Below, one piece after another: positions 33,991 through 46,500 of a stretch of 64,000 nucleotides of DNA. Source of the stretch: Prosapia bicincta. Taxonomy: Eukaryota > Arthropoda > Insecta > Hemiptera > Cercopidae. Made by a program: the position numbers and the translations under genes. Location of the stretch: assembly GCA_036971475.1 (NCBI GenBank), contig JBAIZL010000005.1, positions 161,021,386 through 161,085,385 of the forward strand. Reading direction: 5' to 3'. Numbering within the stretch: the first letter of the stretch is position 1; every line of letters starts with the position of its first letter. The notes under the pieces are model-generated. The model saw nothing but the letters and a program-made list of their open reading frames with translations. It was not told the DNA's origin and made no database searches.

Positions 33991-36961
33991 AAGGTCCCAC
34001 CGAGTTTCCTCATAATTATTTTTAAAAAAAATAATTACCTGTTGAATCATGAGCAAATAGAAGCAAATTAGTAGACCTATCAAGAAAAAAAAATAATCAT
34101 CCAAAGTTTTATTCATATCAGAAAATATTTGTGTCAACCCACACAAAAAAAGTTTACAAAATATTTGTTAAACTTTGGCAATGATAAATTACAAGTAAAT
34201 TTGATTAATGAAATTGAATTGAATACCATTGAAATTTGCTATTTTTGTTAGCATCAAATATTTGTTTACATGATTTGTAAAATTATAAATACCTTTTTTT
34301 ATAATTTATTTTAAAATAATTGTTAATGAGAAAAAGTACACTTTTAAATTAAGATAAGCTATTTGTTTTTATAAATTAATGTGAAAGTAGTTGTATCTAA
34401 AGAAAAAAATTTAAAATTATGTACATTTTATTAATTATTTTACTAGTCGTGTAGATGTAATCAACAAATACAATTATTTTAACTGGATTTAATTTTTTCT
34501 GTCTTAAAAATGTTGGGAAAATCCACCTTCCTTTCAGTAGATTAAAGTAAAAACCACAATAAACAAAAATAAATTAATACAGCCAATACTAGAAAATGAT
34601 TTAAAATAAGAAAAACACACCATTTTCAGGGAAAATAGAAATAAAAAAACAAGCATGCAGGAAAATACAAAAAAACAACTCAAGATTTAGTTTGTGAAAA
34701 ACGTGATTTTAATAAAGACCGTAAAGAGTAACATAATTTTTTTTAACAAGGACAAACGATAAGTATACAGGATAAGTGGTACCAACATAAATTTAAATAT
34801 TTATAAATAACAGAAAAGCTGACAGGAATTTTTGAATGCAAATTCAGAATAAATTAATAAATAATTACAACTTTGGAGAATTTTTAAAGCAAAATCAGTC
34901 ACATATAAATAAAATTTAACTAAAAATACAAAACTACGCAGTTTGTCGATAGACAAATAGGAACTTTCTATTTTATTAAGTTGGTCCTCAAGTTTTAGTA
35001 AAGCCACTAAAAAAAACAATAAAAATTTTACAATTCTCAGAGGGAAACAGAATAAATTAACTTGTACAAACAATAAATGAATGAATTAAACAACTAACTG
35101 AATTTGTTTTACTGATATCAACACAAAAGTTCTAAAACAAATTTCAAATAAATTGATAAATTTCCCACATTATGGTTTCACTACTATTTTAGGAACTTAT
35201 TACACACTTCTTCCCTCGTGGATTGGAAGACACTGGAAAATGGGGTACAATGAAACCAAATTGCTATTAAATTTTTTGATAACATTATTTCAATAAAAGG
35301 TCATCTAACAACTGAGATTGATGTTTTAACTCTGAGATCAAACACCACTGACTCCTTTTTAAAAATTTTATTTCTTTGGGACAATTTTTTATTAAATAAT
35401 TGCGTTTAACAACACAAAATTGTTCACTTATAATTATTCTATTTAACAAGTATAAACATTCGTAATTCTAATATCAACCTGAGCTCTTGAAGCAATTCAG
35501 GTCTAAAGTTTTATTTATAAAACTTGCAATTTTAATATTTGGAAAGGATCCGTCCTTAAGTGAGGAATGAATCCAAATTTTCACTATAAAAACAAATTTT
35601 ATAAAAAACTGTAAACATCGATTTCTTACACCAACTTATAATACCTTTACTGGATATTATAAAATCTACTGAATATCATTCCTTGCAAGAAAATCTATAA
35701 CAAAATTAATATAGTAAGTAATTTTAAAGAATTTATAAAAAGAAAAAAAATTACTGTTTTTTTATTTTTAGTGTTGTTTAGAACATTTTTTTTTTAACAA
35801 TTCAATCAAATTTTTAGAGATAGTTATATATAGTTGTATAATCAATCCTTTATTTTTATTATGTGTTTACTTTAAACAAGTTTCTTTTTGTTTAGTCATT
35901 ACCTTGTTTCAATATCTTCAAATAAAATTTTATTTTTGTGAATAATTTTTCTGAGGCTATATTATTTTATTTGAAAAAATTGTTACAAACTGCAATAATC
36001 AATTTTAAAGTCAACATTTTAGTTATTAACTAAATAGTTACACATAACTAAATAGTTATTTTTGGCAAACACATAATAAATTGCATACATGATTCACAAT
36101 TTTCTTTGTAACTAAACTTTAGAACTGAAAATCTTCAGAACTGGCTGTGATTATCTACAATTATTCTACAACATCTTCGTCTTTGATAAAAAGAATGTAG
36201 ACATATAGTTCCGAGAACATACTACATATATGTACACGTAGGAATGCCTAAATCCAAATGTCCAAAACTCTGTACAACGGTCACTCTATACATATATCTA
36301 TATTTAATTCTTAACTACGGTAAATTATAAATAAATTGATAGTTATTTTTTATTTTCCATTTACAAATTCACTGTTCTTTGAGTACTGTAAAAAAGGAAT
36401 TGCACACATGCACTTGTTGATATTCAGTAAATGACATCAAAAGAAATTTACATTTGTTTCAATTTGAATTGTGTTGATAGTTTGTACTTTATGCAATGTA
36501 AAAAAACTCAAGTATGAAATAAAATACAATGACTATCAGTCTTTACACTTAAAACAGAGTATTTCCAAGTTTAACCTACATGATCCAAGTAGTTTAAATA
36601 TGATCCAAAACACCTATGATATTGTATTATGGACTAAGTTTACTAATTGAAACACCTTTCAAAACTTTGAAATAACAGTTAAATTATGTAGCAAAATTAA
36701 TATATGGTTTCAATTTCATATAATATAATTACAAAAAGTATACAAATATCCCCACAATTCATTTTTGAAACAATTCTAATTAACAAAAACAATTAAAACC
36801 AAACAAAGATAGATGGCAGTACACAAGTTATGGTTCCTCTCTGCCTTTAGGACTGTGGATTGTTCATTAATCACAGCACATCGAGAGCACTAATATCTAA
36901 GTGCGATTTCTGAGTCCACTCCACCTGGTCAATCTTGTATAACCGGAGAGTGGTACCACTG

Positions 36962-37118
36962 TCACTCAGGCCGAGACGTGTATGTGTGGTTGGAAGGAGT
37001 GACTAGGGCCAGAGGAGAGGGCATAGATCCTGTGGCAGCAAGGGTTGCAGCAAACATGTTAGATGTAGGTGAACCCATTGCCGCAGTTGGTGGATTAATC
37101 CTCTTTTCCTTTTGACGA
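36962..37118 (-). CDS. nub: nub last coding exon: homeodomain end and C-terminus
   Basis: The acceptor is a T-rich tract ending TTTAG. It reads [20 protein letters not shown], then a short Ala/Thr/Pro tail ending TYTSRPE and TGA at 36962-36964. The C-terminus is much shorter than in vertebrate Oct-1, so other 3' exons in longer isoforms remain possible. Confidence 0.9.
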
Positions 37119-40100
37119 CTAAAAAAATAAAAAAAGGTTATATAAAAGCCATCTTTAAATAACACAGGTATAAATGATCACTTATAAATTGCACTATTTA
37201 ATTTTTTTCCATGCATTAAAATTTTGAGTCAAGTTATGTTTCCATAAACAATTGTTTCATCCCTCAAGTAAATTGTTCAAGAAGACGTCTAATAAGCCTT
37301 ACATCTATTAAATGCATATACAATTTCGTAAATAAATATTACTGGCAGCAGCCAACACAAAATTTTTAAAAAAATTACTATTAATAAGAAGCCAAGACAA
37401 ACGTACTATTAAAATATTTTTAGTTAGAAAAACCATGTATTTTTAGAAAATCAATTTTTAGAATTTTAAAGTATTAAAATATGTGATGAGATATTTTGAT
37501 ATCTTATCTATTCCTTCTTACTGACAAACATTTTAGTTCTGCCACAACTATAAAAATTTAGTTTAATTAAATTTTTAGATCAATAATAAAAAAGTAACCT
37601 TTAAATCGGTAGAGTATAAAATAATTAAAATTTAAAAAATCAGTAGTAACAAAATTGCATTTTAATTCTAAATGATATAATTATTTTTATGTTTACAGAA
37701 TTTAAATTTTTATTATATCTTTTAAAATTTAAATTATTTTAAAAATATATATATGAAGCTTAATTAGGGAAGACAAAATAACTAAAACATGCTACATAAT
37801 AAAACTGCAAAATTTTTTCTTACAATCTAAAAGGCATTGGTTAAAGAAAAAATGGATCAGGATGGGAAGTGTATAAAGAGCAAGACGTGACACTTACGGG
37901 AGCTTGTAAATCCTTGGTGCGGGTACCACAGCCCATGCCCTGAAAGTCGAACAACAACAATAAATGGAAACGAAAAAATAGCCATGAATTTACGTTTTAA
38001 AGACAACAATAGTTTCTTATTATTTTCATGCAATTAATACAATACTGTTTAACATTGTACTTGTCATGACTATAAAGTGTAATAAAAAAATTTCAGATTA
38101 TGCATGGACTGTGGGTTTTTTAAGGATATTTTTTTACATTAATTTTTAGTAACTACTCACCGGTTACAGAACCATACTCGAACTACTTCCTTTTCCATGG
38201 CCAAACTGTCAGCTAGTAAAGAGATTTCTTCTGATGTAGGTTTTGGATTTTGTAAGAATGCTTTTTCTAAAGCTACTCTTACACTAGTTTCTATTGATGT
38301 TCTTTTTTTACGACGTCTCCCAATAGCTTCGGGTGTTGTTAAAGGATTGCTTAAAGAGCTGGGGTTGTTTACAGAATTATCAGCATCTAATAACCATTTC
38401 TGTAGAAGTGGTTTCAGTTTGCACATATTCTTAAATGAAAGATTCAGTGCTTCAAACCTTGATATTGTTGTTTGTGAGAAATCATTACCGTAAAGTTTTC
38501 CCATGGCAAGGCCAACATCGCCTTGAGTAAACCCTAAAATAAAAGTAAAATTATTAATTTGGGAAACTACTAAATATCCATTCTCCATACAATGTATTGT
38601 GTAGTAAACAGTTGAAAGATGGAAATTACCGCCTACAAATAAAAGAAATGATGTTCCAAATAGCCCTCTCTCCACGAAAATTAACTAATTTTTATTTGAA
38701 TTATTTCAGTGAATAGAATAACCATTGAAACAGAAGGCTGATTCCAACATTTTGCAATGCATCTATCATCCCTCATTTAAAAACAAGAGATTAAATGCCA
38801 TAAAACTCAGAAAAGGCATGTGAATTGGTCTTAATTTCTCAACAAGATAAACGTTAGTATTGTTTATTTGAAAACTATGTTTTAAAGTCTGATGTAATTT
38901 AACAGATGTTTAGTCTATATTTATTTGTTCACAAGTTATTTAAAATAAAAATCTTAAAAAATAGTTCACTAGCAATGTAAATTTCTAAAAAATATATTGA
39001 AGAAATTTATAACATGATAATAAAAGAAAATATTGGCGTTTTGTTCCTGTATATACTTCAAAATTTCATAACTTTTGGTTATACATATTATTATTTTTTT
39101 TGTTAGTTTGTTTTTCTATCTTATTTAACTAAACTGAAGCCATAGAATTTGAAATTGCAGTTTTGATGGATAAAAAATGTGTTTATTTAAAAATAGATAG
39201 TTTATAATAGTACAAGCTGAATAAAATTGAGCAATAAGTGTTTGATCTAATTGAAGTTTTTTTAATATGAAAGCAAGAAAAATTCAATTAATGTTTTAAA
39301 CCATGCTCTATTATCTTATTTGTTTAAGAATTAATAAAAATATGTTTATTACTCTGATAGGCAAGTATTTTTTGAATACATACCTAATTTTATTCGTCTT
39401 TGTTTAAAAGTCTTGGCAAACTGTTCAAGTTCCTCTAAATCTGTTGTTTCTTCAGTATCGAGCAAACCTCGAGAAGGAGTTTGGTGTTGTTTGATATGGT
39501 GGCCGCTAGTGATGTGACTGTGACTGTGGTTGCTGTTTGGTTGTGATGAAGGAGTTGTTTGCTGTTTTTGAAGTTGTTGCAACTGTTGAGCTGCCTGAGC
39601 AACTGCTTGTTGTACCTACACAATGATTATAATTGTTCAATTACAACTAATTATGTACTAAACAAATTTGAAATGACCATAATTTGTAATAAACCATATT
39701 CTCTTTCTTTAATTCCAAACTGGTGTCTTCTTCAGAAGCTAAACCTGTATTATTATCCATCAAACACCATATTAATTCACACATTTAAAACAATATCCAA
39801 TACAAATGCAAAAACACTGATATTAATTACATCATAAAATAAATTCATGTTACAAAATTCATTGTTCAATATTTGAATATGGTTAACATTTTTTGATGTT
39901 TCTTAAACTGTATTTTGTAATAACTGGTTTTTTTCTATAATGTACTATTAGAATTTTGTGTAATTTGTGTCGTTTTAAAGATATGAATTTATTTTTAGTT
40001 GATGGATAATACTACAGTTTAAATACATTTTTAGTGGTAATCAAACAAATTATTATTACTTATACTACCACCGCAGAATACATTACTGAATACAAAAACA

Positions 40101-43100
40101 CACAGATATAATATCTATTTCAAGTTTTCTAATAAATTCTTTTAAATTGAATCTCCTCTAGACTTAAAATAACTTTAACATAAAATAATTATTAGTTGCA
40201 TCCTTGAAGTTACTTCTATGAAAGTCTCTCTATAACTCTCTAATAGAGACACTTCACACAAATTCCATTAGTCAACTAAAATTACAAGTTCTAAGACACT
40301 ATTATCAACGCTGGTTTTAGTACACTTCATTTTTTGCACCAGTATTTCTTTAAAGTTTTCTGATGCGGTTTGCTATAAAAATAATAGTTATGAAAATATT
40401 TCAAGTAAAGTTAGGTTAAGAAAGTCAATTCCCATGATTATTATAATATAGTTATGTTTATCATACAAAATAATGCTTCAATAGATGCTTTTGTCTTCAT
40501 ATTATTGTTTATTTATTTAATTCAATTAATAAAATAAGTATGCCCAATATTTGCATAGCCTGTCTAACAGTTCTTTTATTACCTATCTTTTATAGGAGAA
40601 AATGGTTTACTCTACTTTTGTACTATTTGTATTGTTTTAACAAACACATTCAAATAATTTTCGGTTTAAATGCAATGTGTTTTTTTATAGATTTAGTTAG
40701 GGAGTTTCATTTTTAGTTTCGATAATTCTTCATTAGTAAAATATGTTTTTTATATTCTCCAATAAAATTTGGTAAATAGGTCTTTATTGACGGGAGCTAG
40801 TGTCCATATTCTTCTTCCTATTTTCCACATAATTTCTAGTTTGGATTTAATCACATTTACTTAAAGAAGGGAAATGGAATTTTACTTTGTACTACCATGT
40901 TATTATTTTAATTATTTATATTCTATGGTATAATTCCATGAAATAAGTGCATCATTTCTTCATTTTTTAATATTTCTATAAAATGTTGAGTATATTGTAT
41001 TAGTTCATTTTTCTACAAACTACTTTAGGTTTTAAAAATTGCTGAGTGAGTAAATGGTGTTTTTTAAGTGACTAACAAAAAATATTTGTTTCTATTTAGT
41101 GATTTTTAAAATTTATTACCTCAGCATACTATTTCTATAGACTTGTTGTTTTTAATTCGTAACCAAATTTCTGGAGGTATTAATTTTAATTTTAGATTCA
41201 GTAGAACCTCTCTAATTTATTTTTTAATTTGTCACACACAAAATTGTCTGCAAGCCTGAACTGTCACCTATTATAGGCACCAGCCATCAAATAAGGCCGT
41301 TATGAGTTATTCAATTACTGAGAAAATCTCTCAACGCATTCTTTGTTCTCACACATTTCATGCACGTGATAAAATATATAGTAGAAGTCTCCAGTAATCA
41401 ACTGACCATAGCAGAGTAAATAGCATCGAGTTGCATTAAACGTTACACTGTAGTTCATACAAATTGTGTTCTATAGTTAAGTTTTTGTTTCTTTCTTCAT
41501 TTTGTTATTTTTATCACACAGTGATTATATTAAGGGAAATGTCTAAATGCGGTAATTATAAAACTTTAAGATTGGTTGACAGGTATGACATTCTAGAATG
41601 ATTACAAAAAAGGCAAAAGTGTGATTAAGCTATCATTAGAACTCAGAATTCTTAGAACCATTAATTGTTAATGACTGTAAAGAAAATAACAGACTTTTTT
41701 AAAAAGTAAAAAGTTAATCTATTTAATATACCATATTTTTTTACTAGTGTTATTGTTTCTACATTTATATGTTATTCTTCGTGTCTTTTACAATAATAAA
41801 GTTATATACAGTATTTGTAATTACGAACTATGGTGCTGGCTACTAGTGTTTTTATAGTGCAATTGAGTTTTCCAACCAATATAAATCATGTAAGTACAAC
41901 ATTAAATATATTACATACCTATTTATGTATTTATTTGCTATATTTACCCACAATTACATGTTAATTTAACAACTTCAATATTTCATCTTTTCTCCAATTC
42001 ATCACCCCTTAGACCTGAACATGAGGGATTAAAAAGGTTCTACTGTAAATAAAACCTCTTAACCACATATAAAATTTGTATTTAAACCTTTATGAACATT
42101 TCAATTGCTAAGCAATCATTTTCAAAGGAAATTATTATAAAGATAACTCACCAGGAATGATTTTTATAATTTCATCTGATGATTGTTTTGCAATTGATAT
42201 GTTCATTAAGGTTTAAATAAAAATTTTATTCGTGATTAAGAAGTTCTATTTATTAAAAAAAAATATACAATGTTTATTTACTTATTTATTTTGTTTAAAA
42301 TGCTGAAAAACGTTTGCAAATATTGAAAGTAACATTATGCTACAAATATGGTTTATGAACAAGGAATTATAAAACTGTTGTACAAAAAAATTATTGAAAT
42401 TTTGTAACTTTTCTTTCATTAACAAACTGAACACAATATTGTAAAAGGAAATGGTCTAAATTTTATAGAATCTAAGAAAAATGACCCTTAACCCCAGAGG
42501 ATATTCAAATATAAAAGTAAAAAAAATTGATTAAAAACTATTGGCTTAGGATTATTATAAGATTTCCATTTAATCGTACTGCACCCAATTTAGCATGCAA
42601 AAGAATTATAGTACCCTAGAAACAGTTTAAAATCAACTACCTGAACTGAGTGTGTCACTGGCACTCCTCTTGGAGATGGCATGTTCTGGCGAGAGTAACC
42701 ATGCGGCAAGAGACCCTGCAAGCCACCAAATACTAAGCATGCACCTCCACCAGTTAGCTTAAATTCAACTTGCATTACAACTAAACAAGTTACGATACAT
42801 AAAATTCAGAGAATACAGTTTTGAGTTAATGAGATTCAAAAGTTCGAGATACAATAGTTTAATTGGTGGACTGTTAATGAAAAAACTATCAGTGATAAAA
42901 AAAAAAAAAAAAACGGTGCTCACTGATACCAAAAAAATAAGTCATGCAGAATTTTAGATTTCTAGATGAAAATTACTAAAATTTTCTGCTAATATTTATT
43001 TTCAAATTTTCAGCATCCAGTATTTAAAACTTAATCTCATATTATTACCTACAACTAGAACATTTGTTACTAAACCTGTGTATTCATATTAACGTTTGTT

Positions 43101-43438
43101 TAATTTTCAATAATGGGAATAAAAAATGTAGCTCATGGAAATTACTATGAATAAAAATATTGAAAAATATAAAACATCAAGTTATAAATTGTTTTGGTTT
43201 GGTTCAGTTATGGTAAACAATATTCTCTAAAATTTGAAAATAGGCAAAGACCTACTTTATACAGAATATGCCCCTACTGGAGTTTTGCAGTTTTCGTTTA
43301 AAATATTTGGATCATTTGGCCAACTCTTATTCAAAATATTGGAGCAAATGTGTAATCAAAGTATCAAGTTGAAGTAATAAATAAATAAATAAATATATAT
43401 ATATATATCGTGATATTTCAAGTTGTCCATTATTTTAT

Positions 43439-43478
<40 letters not shown>

Positions 43479-43506
43479 TGATATTTCAAGTTGTCCATTA
43501 TTTTAT

Positions 43507-43560
<54 letters not shown>

Positions 43561-46500
43561 AAAACTATTCATATTAGTCATAACTTAGGTAAAATTATTA
43601 TATGAAGTTAGGGTATTTTTAAATATAAATTTTCTGTTAAATCTTTACTCCTAGTTAAAACTTTACCCAAACAGGACAAATGCTTTTAATATTATATTAT
43701 AAGAACTTCATTTTTAATATAAGACAGTTCAGTCATACACTCAAATGAAATATGGAATATGATATAACTAAATACAATACCTATATCATACAGATGGATA
43801 TAAATTTAAAAAAAAAAAACACTCAGTCCTTTATTAATCACTTAAACAATAGTTTATGACTATCTGAACTTTGAATTTAGAAAATTTGTTAAGCTTACTG
43901 AGACAGAACGTTTTCGATCGCTATGTGCTCATCTTCATCAGCGTCTTCTGGTTGGAGATGTTGGGTCAAGCAGTGACGTTTTTAAAGGTAGGTTTTCGAT
44001 AGTTTCAAAGAGTATGTGTGATTTGTATTGTGTTTGTTCGTTTAATATGTTTGTACTTTGTGTTTTTGTGTGTCTGTAAATTTCATATTGTTCTAGTGTG
44101 TTGAGATGTGGTCCTTTTTGTTGATGTGTAGGATTTCTAGGTTATGGTAAATGCCTGTGTATTTGTGTCCTGTTTCTTTTATGTGATTCTAAAATGTTGA
44201 GTTGGTGTTCTGTTTTAACAAATTTTTTAAATTCAAAGTTCGGATAGTCATTAACTATTGTTTAAGTGATTAGTAAGATTCACTGAACGTAATGGACTAC
44301 AAAATTCAAGAATTCAGTCCTTTAAGCAATTCCTTTTCTAAAAAATTTTAGAATCATACAAAATCTAAGTTTTAAAACTCTGTTGTCATTTAAATAGAAA
44401 AGAAACACTTCAAGATAACTATATTACATTCCTTTACAGTAGCCAAAACTTGTAGTTATTGTATACCTGATTTTGTAGGAAGAACTGCGCCTGTGCAGGA
44501 AGTTGCGACCCCGTACCGGGTTGGAAGAGAACAAACTGTTGCAACTGTTGTTGCAGACTGTGCTGGTGTTGCTGAAGTGTTTGCTGAAGAGCTTGAAGTT
44601 CTTGAGGACCCAATGAAGAAAGGTTAGGCACAGGAACTCCAGACAGTTGGTTCTGTAGAAGAAGCTGCTGACCTTGTGCTGCTCCTAAGCTCATTAGCTA
44701 TAAATAATGAAATCATAATGTATAGAAACATTTAATGAAAGAAACATTTACCAAAGCTAAATGACATGTAGTATGACAAGGTTGTAGTTTATTATCCCCT
44801 GTTGATAAAATTATACATTTATAAAATATACACTGACATTTATAAAATTAAGTTGTTTCAACTATAAGAACTAGGTCATGCAGTGTTATGATGTGCCAAG
44901 GGGGTTGCATCAAAGCAATTTTAAGGCAGTGGCATAATCGGATCAGTGATAAGTTTTTTTTTACAGCACCAGAATTTAAGTGGCATGTATGTACCAAAAA
45001 AAAACTGAAATTTGTCAAACTTTGTGCGTAAGTCCACAGTGCAGTGAGCATTACCATTCTCAATAGTGTCTAGAAATACTAATATCCCACTCTTAGCAAT
45101 ACAAACTGTGGGATGAGTCAATTATATTTCTTATTTTCTGCCGATAAGCAGGCTTGTCCACTAGTTCCAGTTTCAAAAGAGAATTTATGTAAGTATTTTG
45201 ATTTGAATTGTCTGATATCGTATTTCAAGCTCATTTAAAGATTTGCATCTTACTCTGAAAATTCACCACACAACATTGAAAAAGAAATCACTCTAGATAG
45301 AAGGATCATCTATTACAATTAATAAACCAAATATAAAATATCTTCACAACAAAAATAAATCCACATGTATCAGGCCTCCTCAATTAAATGTCAAGTTAAA
45401 AAAATACGGTACACTAAATAATTTCCATAATGTGAGAAAAATTTTAAGTTACTATATTTTCCTATAATGGTTTAAGTTAAGAGTAAAATCATAAAAAAGT
45501 AGTGGATGTTTTTATTTATCTATATATATATTTTTTATCTAAAAGTTTTTCTCAAAATAGTGTGATTTAAAATTATTTTTGACTGTGTAATATATATATA
45601 TTTGGCTTGTCTTAAGAACTATATCTGAGGATGTTTCTGTTATCAGTTTTAAAGATACTCCTTTCCTTTCCTCTTTTACAAGAATCTAAAGTGTAAAAAT
45701 ATATGAAATAAAAGCATTTGTATTACAAAGTAATTACACTAATGTTCACTTTCATTAAGAAATGTGATAATTTATAGAGAAAGATTTTAAAATTAAACAA
45801 AATTCAAATAAAAGATTATTCAGCTCTTAAAAAATAAAAAATTGGATATTTTTAATAAATTTTTAAAGGAATCATTAAATTTGATTCACAAATATTATGA
45901 CGTTAACAAGTAGGAAATTAAGACAAGAGTTATGTAGAAAGACACAGAAATTGCACAGAACATTTTAATTGGTTGTATAATAAAACTGGTTGTAAAATGA
46001 CAGCTAGATATATGAAGAATGCATATTGCAGAAAATTGGGTCAGTTTGGTGACAGAAAAACAACACAAAACTTCTTTTTGAAATCAGTTTGAAGTACCAG
46101 AAAACATGGATTTAGTCCAAGGTACATTTTTTATTTTCATAAAAGTTTATACAGTTTACACTGGCATGTGTAAAAATCCCCTTAGATGTGCAATTTTGTC
46201 GGCAAGTGACTTACCTGATTTAAGGACAATTGGCCGGCTTGTATTGCTGCAAGAGCTGCTTGTACACTAGCAGCTGCAGATCCTCCGTTACTGGACGTTA
46301 CTTGGCTACTCACTCCTGAACTTGGAGAACTAGCAGCTCCATTTGTTGCTTGTCTATGCGATACCTCTGTTACCTTAACAATGAAAAACAATATTAATGC
46401 AGTATTGTTAACGATCAAAAATGTTAATATACAATATATTGAAATATTTTATACTTCCTGAATTCTCTGAGTTTGATTAGATTTAGATAATTTCACAAAT

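Larger units (their letters stand above)
15955..36961. other. intergenic interval between Pink1 and nub 3' ends
   Basis: About 21 kb with no host exon that I can recognise. It contains several Tigger elements (16.9-24.5 kb), a Penelope-like element (25.27-27.55 kb) and a LINE relic (33.2-34.0 kb). Between these, 18.84-20.24, 24.55-25.26, 27.57-33.2 and 34.0-36.9 kb are AT-rich and unremarkable. The part next to 36962 probably includes the nub 3' UTR. Many AATAAA-like signals occur, so none is diagnostic. Confidence 0.7.

Noticed and set aside
43423..43605. Open frame with Ile-Tyr repeats
   Set aside because: Translation of a TA microsatellite.
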